From assembly GCF_036785885.1 (NCBI RefSeq), contig NC_092310.1, positions 2,852,001-2,916,000 on the forward strand: 64,000 nucleotides of DNA. Direction: 5' to 3'. Each line of letters begins with the position of its first letter. The first letter of the stretch is position 1. Shown here piece by piece: positions 58,512-64,000 of this stretch. The stretch comes from Coffea arabica (taxonomy: Eukaryota; Streptophyta; Magnoliopsida; Gentianales; Rubiaceae). Under the pieces are notes generated by a model. The model saw nothing but the letters and a program-made list of their open reading frames with translations. It did not search any database and had not been told where the DNA came from. The position numbers and the translations under genes are program-made.

Positions 58512-61500
58512 TCAATCAGAGGGTTCAGGCACTGCAAAGGTCACCTCCTCAACATTATTAACTTCAAATCCTTCATAAAAAGGTTTGAGACGATGACCAT
58601 TAACCTTAAAAATCTTGTCAGTGTGAAGACTTTGAATTTCTACTGCACCATGAGGAAACACATTAGTCACAATAAAAGGTCCAATCCAACGAGAACGCAA
58701 TTTACCAGGAAAAAGTTTAAGTCTAGAGTGAAAAAGAAGTACTTTTTGACCAATACAAAAAATTTTCCTTGAAATTGCTTTATCATGAAATGCTTTTGTC
58801 TTTTCCTTATAAATGCTAGAACTCTCATATGCATCATTTCGGATTTCCTCCAACTCTTGCAATTGCAACTTCCTGTGTTCTCCAGTTTCATCCATCCGCA
58901 TATTGTAATTTTTAACTGCCCAATATGCCCTATGTTCCAATTCCACAGGTAGATGACAAGGTTTGCCAAAAATTAATCGGTAAGGAGGCATACCTATGGG
59001 GGTCTTAAAAGCTGTACGGTAAGCTCAAAGTGCATCATTTAAGCGTAAACTCCAATCCTTTCTATTGGGATTCACCGTCTTTTCAAGTATCGACTTGATT
59101 TCTTTATTGGAGATTTCTGCTTGACCACTAGTCTGCGGATGATAGGACGTAGAAACCCGGTGAGTGACACCATATTTCTTCATTAATGCTTCCATTACTC
59201 GATTGCAGAAGTGTGTCCCTCGGTCATTGATAATTGCTCTTGGCGTGCCATACCTGACAAAAATATGAGATTTAATAAAATCAACTACAACCTTAGCATT
59301 GTCAGTCCTAGTTGCCTTAGCCTCTATCCACTTTGAGACATAATCAACTGCAAGTAATATACATATTACCAAAAGAGGAAGGAAATGGACCCATAAAATC
59401 TATACCCCATATATCGAAAATTTCACAAACCAGTATAGGAGTAAGAGGTATTTGATCTCTATGGCTTAAATTACCTGTCTTTTGACAATTTGCACATGAT
59501 TTACAAAATAAGTATGCATCACTAAACAAAGTTGGCCAAAATAAACCACACTCTAAAACCTTTCTTGCAGTTCGCTTAGGGCCAAAATGTCCACCACACG
59601 CATATGAGTGACAAAAAGATAAAATTGATGGAACCTCTTCTTCAGACACACACCTGCGAATAATTTGGTCAGAACAATATTTCCACAAGTATGGTTCATC
59701 CCACACATAATATTTAACATCACTTTTAATTTTTTCCTTTTGAGCTCTAGACAAATCATTAGGTAGCGTTCTAGTAGCAAGATAATTCACTAAATCAGCA
59801 TACCAGGGAGTTGTCTTTTGAACTACAAAAAGATGCTCATCTGGAAAATTATCCTTCAAGGGAGCAGGTCCTTCACTATTGATCAAACGACTGAGGTGAT
59901 CAGCAACCATATTTTCAGCACCCCTTTTGTCTTTAATTTCCAGATCAAATTCTTGGAGTAGGAGAATCCACCTTATAAGTCGTGGTTTGGCCTCTTTCTT
60001 GTTGAGCAAATATTTCAAAGCTGCATGGTCAGAATAAATAATGACCTTAGTGCCAAGTAAATAAGAACGGAATTTTTCTAAAGCAAAAACAATAGCTAAA
60101 AGCTCCTTTTCCGTAGTCGAATAATTGCACTGGGCACCATCCAAGGTCCTCGAGGCATAATAAATGACATAAGAAGCTCTGCCCTCTTTCTGGCCGAGTA
60201 CTGCACCAACAGCAAAATTGCTGGCATCACACATTATCTCGAAAGGAAGACTCCAGTTTGGTGGTCGAACCACTGGTGCTGAAGTCAATGATCCCTTGAG
60301 CGTGTCAAATGCACTCTTGCAATTATCATCAAAATGAAATACCACATCCTTTTGAAGTAATTTGCATAGAGGATGGGATATCTTTGAAAAATCTTTGATG
60401 AAACGCCTATAAAAACCTACATGGCCAAGAAAAGAGCGAACTTCCCGCACACTTGCAGGGTAAGGTAAACATTTGATAATTTCTACCTTAGCCTTATCTA
60501 CCTCAATTCCTTTTGCAGATACCACATGGCCTAAAATTATGCCTTGGTCTACCATAAAATGGCATTTCTCATAATTTAAGACAAGATTAGTCTCAATGCA
60601 CCTTTTAAGAATTTTTGTGAGGTTAGTTAAACATTCATCAAAAGAATTACCATAGACAGTAAAATCATCCATAAACACTTCTATGATATTCTCCACATAA
60701 TCAGAAAATATACTAACCATACACCTTTGGAATGTAGCAGGCGCATTACAAAGACCAAAAGGCATTCATCTATAGGCAAATGTACCAAAAGGGCAAGTAA
60801 ATGTGGTTTTCTCTTGATCTTCAGGCGCCACTGGAATTTGCAGAAAACCTGAAAAACCATCAAGACAGCAATAATGAGATTTTCCTGCCAACCTTTCCAA
60901 CATCTGATCAATAAAAGGCAATGAAAAATGATCTTTACGAGTTAATGCATTTAATTTTCTAAAATCGGTACAAACTCTCCATCCATTTTGAACTCGAGTG
61001 GGCACTAACTCACCTTTAGGATTTTCAATAACAGTAATTCCTGTCTTTTTAGGAACTACTTGAACAGAACTTACCCACTTACTATCCGAAATAGGATAGA
61101 TTATACCTGTGTCAAGAAGTTTTAAAACTTCTTTCTTCACTACCTCCATCATTGGTGGGTTCAATCTCCTTTGAGCCTCTCTCGAAGGCTTAGCACCATC
61201 TTCTAACAAGATGCGATGCATGCAAGTGGCTGGACTTAATCCTTTTATGTCAGCCACTGTCCATCCTATTGCCTCCTTGTGGTCCTTCAACACCCGAATT
61301 AGTTTTTCTTCCTCTAAAGCAGTCAATTTACTGGAAATTATTACTGGGAGTGTATCTCCATCTCCCAAGAATGCATACTTTAAATTATCCGGTAACTGCT
61401 TTAATTCCACCTTCGGGGCTTGCACAATAGATGGCAAAAGCTGTGAATGAGACAAAGGTAATTCCAAGTAAGACACATTGGAAAATTCTGGACAAAGAGA

Positions 61501-62139
61501 ATTCAATTCAAAAATAACTTCCTGCAATTCAAAAGGAAAAACAAACTTCCCTTTTATTTTTTGCAAATTTTCCTGACAGAGACCAGTAGAAATAGCAACC
61601 TTCAACGCATCGTCATTATTAAATTCAAAATTTTGCTGCGCCAAAGAATCAATTATATCTATAACAAAAACTGAATGAGATTCACCAGGATATTTCATGG
61701 CATCATAAATACTAAATTTAATAACATCACCATCAAATTCCATAGTCAATGTGCCAGTGAAAACATCAATTTTTGTTCTAGCAGTTTTCAAAAATGGTCT
61801 CCCTAACAGTATTGGAGATGAATTAGAATTATCATCCTCCATATCAAGCACATAAAAATCTGCAGGAAAAATCAAATTATCAATTTGCACTAAAATATCC
61901 TCCAAAACTCCATCAGGATAGGCATTTGATCGATCAGCCAGTTGAATTATTACGCCCGTCTCTTTTAAAGGCCCAACGTTCATCAAATTATAAATAGAAC
62001 GAGGCATAACATTTATCGAAGCACCCAAATCCAACATAGCTTTTTCAATTTTAATATTGCCTATTTTGCAAGGGACAGTAAACATACCCGGGATCCTTGC
62101 ATTTAGGAGGCAATTTTTTCTGCAGAACTGCCGAGACAT
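58512..62139 (-). pseudogene. Athila pol (protease, RT, RNase H, integrase), broken
   Basis: Protease with MLDLGASINVMP at about 62010-62035 and ILLGRPFL downstream; reverse transcriptase from about 61100 with [15 protein letters not shown] and the FMDD catalytic motif at about 60664-60675; RNase H from about 60240 to 59890 (DAS, ELLAIV, SDHAAL); integrase with zinc finger CANCQKTG near 59490, then [15 protein letters not shown] and the third acidic residue in [13 protein letters not shown]-terminal region ends at 58512 ([10 protein letters not shown]). It is interrupted by a stop at 60766, a frameshift near 59360 and a stop at 59022; otherwise the frames are long and well kept, so the copy is fairly young. 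Confidence 0.9.
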
Positions 62140-63880
62140 TTTCTCCCATATGCACTTTCTCGTTTCCTTTCAACTTTTTCTTACCAGTGCATAACTCCTT
62201 CAAAAATTTAGCATATCTAGGAATTTGTTTAATTGCATCTAAAAGAGGGATATTTACCTCAACTTTTCGAAAAGTGTCCAAAATCTCCTGTTCTTGTTCT
62301 TGCTTTTTGGACTTTGCCAGTCGACTAGGAAATGGAGGCGGAGGTGTAACCACTTGTGTTGATTTTTCTCCAAAATCTGGTTGTTCCAAGGCCCTAGGTT
62401 GAGACACATTCCCCTCTTTTTCGAGCTCTTCCTCGATTGCTTGTTCAGAAATTTTCTTGCTCGGCTCAGGCAACTCTTTGCCACTTCTTAATGTGATGGC
62501 ACTAGCATTTTGCTTGGGGTTGACAATTGTCTGCGAAGGTAGCTTTCCAGATAATTGGGACTCCAATCTATTGACTGTGGAAGCTAACTGGCTCATTTGA
62601 TTCTCCAAATTATGAATGCTAGTTTTCGTCTCCTGTTGAAATTGTTGAGTGTTAGTAGCCAAAGATTTCACAATATCCTCAAGTGACATACCTGATTTAT
62701 GAGCAGATTGTTGCTGTGAAAGTTGAGGTCTAGGTTGATATTGTGGCTGTTGTGGAAATCCTGGTGGCCTTGCTGCATAACTAAAATTAGGATGATCCCT
62801 CCATCCTGGATTATAGGTGTTTGCATAGGGATCATACCGCCTCTGAGGTGGTCCTGGAAATCCAACTGCATTAGCCTGCTCAGTCGAATCATCTTGGAGT
62901 GTGGGGCACATATCTGTTGGATGACTCGAACCATAGCAGATTCCACATGTTTTCAATTGCTGCATTTGTCCTATAGCTAACTTTTCAACCAAAGAAGTTA
63001 GACAATCTAATCTTTGCTCTATTGAAGAATTACTTACCTCATTGACTCTACGAGTTGTGTTATCCTGCCTGTCTCCAAATTGTTGAGCATTTGCAGCCAT
63101 ACTCGATATCAAACTTCTTGCCTCCGTGGGTGTTTTATTCACTAAGGAGCCCCCACTGGCAGCATCAATAATTCTTCTGTCAGTTTGGGACAGACCCTCA
63201 TAAAAATACTGGATGAGGAGTTGGTCAGGAATTTGATGATGAGGACAACTAGCACATAGTTGCTTGAATCTTTCCCAATATTCATGTAGAGTCTCTCCAT
63301 TGAATTGTCGAATTCCACAGATGTCTTTCCTAATGCTTGCAGCTCGGGATGCAGGAAAGAATTTTTCTAGAAAATGCTTCTTCATGTCTGTCCATGTGGA
63401 TATTGACCCAGAGGGCAGATAATAGAGCCAATCCTTAGCTTTATCGGCTAAGAAAAATGGAAAGGCTCTTAATTTAATTTGCTCCTCTGTGACTCCCTGA
63501 GGTTTCATTGTCGAGCAAACCACATGGAATTCTTTGAGATGCTTGTGGGGATCTTCACCTGGTAAGCCATGAAAAGAAGGAAGTAAATGGATTAGTCCAG
63601 ATTTTAACTCAAGTGCAACCTCTAATGTAGGATAAGTAATGCATAGAGGCTGTTGATTTAAATCTGGTGCAGCCAATTCTCTCAATGTCCGTTCATTAGC
63701 CATGGTGCTATTTATTTCTTCCGTCTCACTAAATGAATCCACAAAATCTACTACTGAATTATGTCCAGTAGATGAGGAGGATGCCTCTGCTCGTTCTCTT
63801 GTTGCTTTTCTCAATGCATGAGCAGTCTTCTCTATCTCAGGATTATATTGCAGTTCACCTGTACGAGAAGATCTAGGCAT
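62051..63880 (-). pseudogene. Athila gag
   Basis: Start is taken at the ATG at 63880 (MPRSSRTGEL); the upstream part of the open frame is a run of aromatic residues from an AT-rich leader. The capsid-type domain (about residues 90-270) includes FHGLPGEDPHKHLKEFHVVC and WLYYLPSGS. A CX2CX4HX4C knuckle (CGICYGSSHPTDMC) is near residue 330, followed by a Gln/Pro-rich stretch and a coiled-coil-like segment. Near 62095 the gag frame (LPPKCKDPG) gives way to the pol frame by a one-base shift, where relatives normally read through in one frame; the gag frame then ends at 62051. Confidence 0.88.
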
Positions 63881-63960
63881 AAACCAGTAACAATAAAAAT
63901 AAAAATAAAAAATAAACAAAGAAAATAAAATTCAAAGAAAATAAATTTATTTTGACACCA

Positions 63961-63980
63961 AGTCCCCGGCAGCGGCGCCA
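63961..63980 (-). other. Athila tRNA primer-binding site
   Basis: Minus strand reads TGGCGCCGCTGCCGGGGACT, the usual Athila/Tat site, generally ascribed to tRNA-Asp. Five bases separate it from the LTR at 63986. Confidence 0.85.
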
Positions 63981-63985
63981 AAATT

Positions 63986-64000
63986 TGGTGGGTGTCAAAC
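63986..64000 (-). repeat. 5' LTR tip of the Athila element
   Basis: The last 15 bases of the window repeat the 3' LTR end TGGTGGGTGTCAAAC exactly. Confidence 0.85.

Larger units (their letters stand above)
55245..64000 (-). mobile_element. Athila-type Ty3/gypsy retrotransposon, nearly complete
   Basis: Minus-strand element: 5' LTR tip at 63986-64000, tRNA primer site 63961-63980, gag, protease, reverse transcriptase, RNase H, integrase (58512-63880), non-coding tail, polypurine tract, and 3' LTR (55245-56871). The protease form LDLGAS, RT motif FMDD and integrase sequence are of the Athila group, to which the TGGCGCCG primer site also belongs. Athila elements often carry an env-like ORF between pol and the 3' LTR; none is seen in the 1.6 kb here. 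A frameshift and several stops make it defective. Confidence 0.9.

Noticed and set aside
62097-62980. Plus-strand ORFs opposite Athila gag
   Set aside because: Shadows of the minus-strand gag frame.
1-64000. CRISPR arrays, bacterial operons, phage or tRNA/rRNA genes
   Set aside because: No regularly spaced short repeats, no operon-like coding density and no cloverleaf or rRNA sequence noticed; gene structure is plant nuclear.

Overview
This is nuclear DNA from a flowering plant, almost certainly a eudicot. It is AT-rich, has GT-AG introns, and is packed with nested plant LTR retrotransposons and small DNA transposons. The species cannot be fixed from the sequence. The only intact-looking host genes are three two-exon UDP-glycosyltransferases of the UGT74 type, called here A (4332-5857), B (38410-40102) and C (46838-48551), all on the minus strand.

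The window is a tandem cluster of one ancestral module, later split by transposons. In increasing coordinates a module holds a decayed F-box/LRR/FBD gene (plus strand), a full-length UGT (minus), and 3.5-5 kb further on a UGT fragment truncated at about codon 78 (minus). Unit 1 is about 2.06-11.3 kb, unit 2 about 30.5-44.5 kb, and unit 3 about 46.4-52.3 kb (no FBD piece seen there). B and C share flanks, a 47-bp duplication at the stop codon and one promoter type. A has a different promoter, whose copies also lie next to fragment 3, at 22.45 kb, and inverted at 45.9 kb.

Layout: 1-2060 is a Ty1/copia element (minus) lying in the FBD pseudogene of unit 1. 4.3-11.3 kb is UGT A and its flank, with a TIR element and a 496-bp tandem duplication. 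11.3-22.4 kb is a rearranged Ty3/gypsy chromovirus (Tekay/Del type, plus) with an extra upstream ORF, a gag-pol frame broken by four stop codons, unequal LTR remnants and an 826-bp inverted LTR copy. 23.5-24.7 kb is a 5'-truncated LINE. 25.8-30.3 kb is a 4.5-kb TG...CA element with a 5-bp target duplication, best read as a solo LTR. 30.5-38.4 kb is a split FBD pseudogene interrupted by hAT and MULE-like elements, followed by an Athila-like solo LTR carrying two copies of a GAGCTCGAG-rich hAT MITE. 38.4-52.3 kb is UGT B, UGT C and their fragments, with a fold-back element, two hAT relics and a MULE-like MITE. 52.6-53.9 kb is a TRIM element with three LTRs. 55.2 kb to the window end is a nearly complete Athila-type gypsy element (minus), cut by the window edge inside its 5' LTR.

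The UGTs are expected to glucosylate small acceptors in the cytosol; their substrates cannot be told from sequence. I found no CRISPR, rRNA, tRNA or clearly new multigene system. The most interesting material is the structural history of the UGT cluster, the promoter exchange, the chromovirus upstream ORF, the long LTR palindrome, the three-LTR TRIM and the MITE family.
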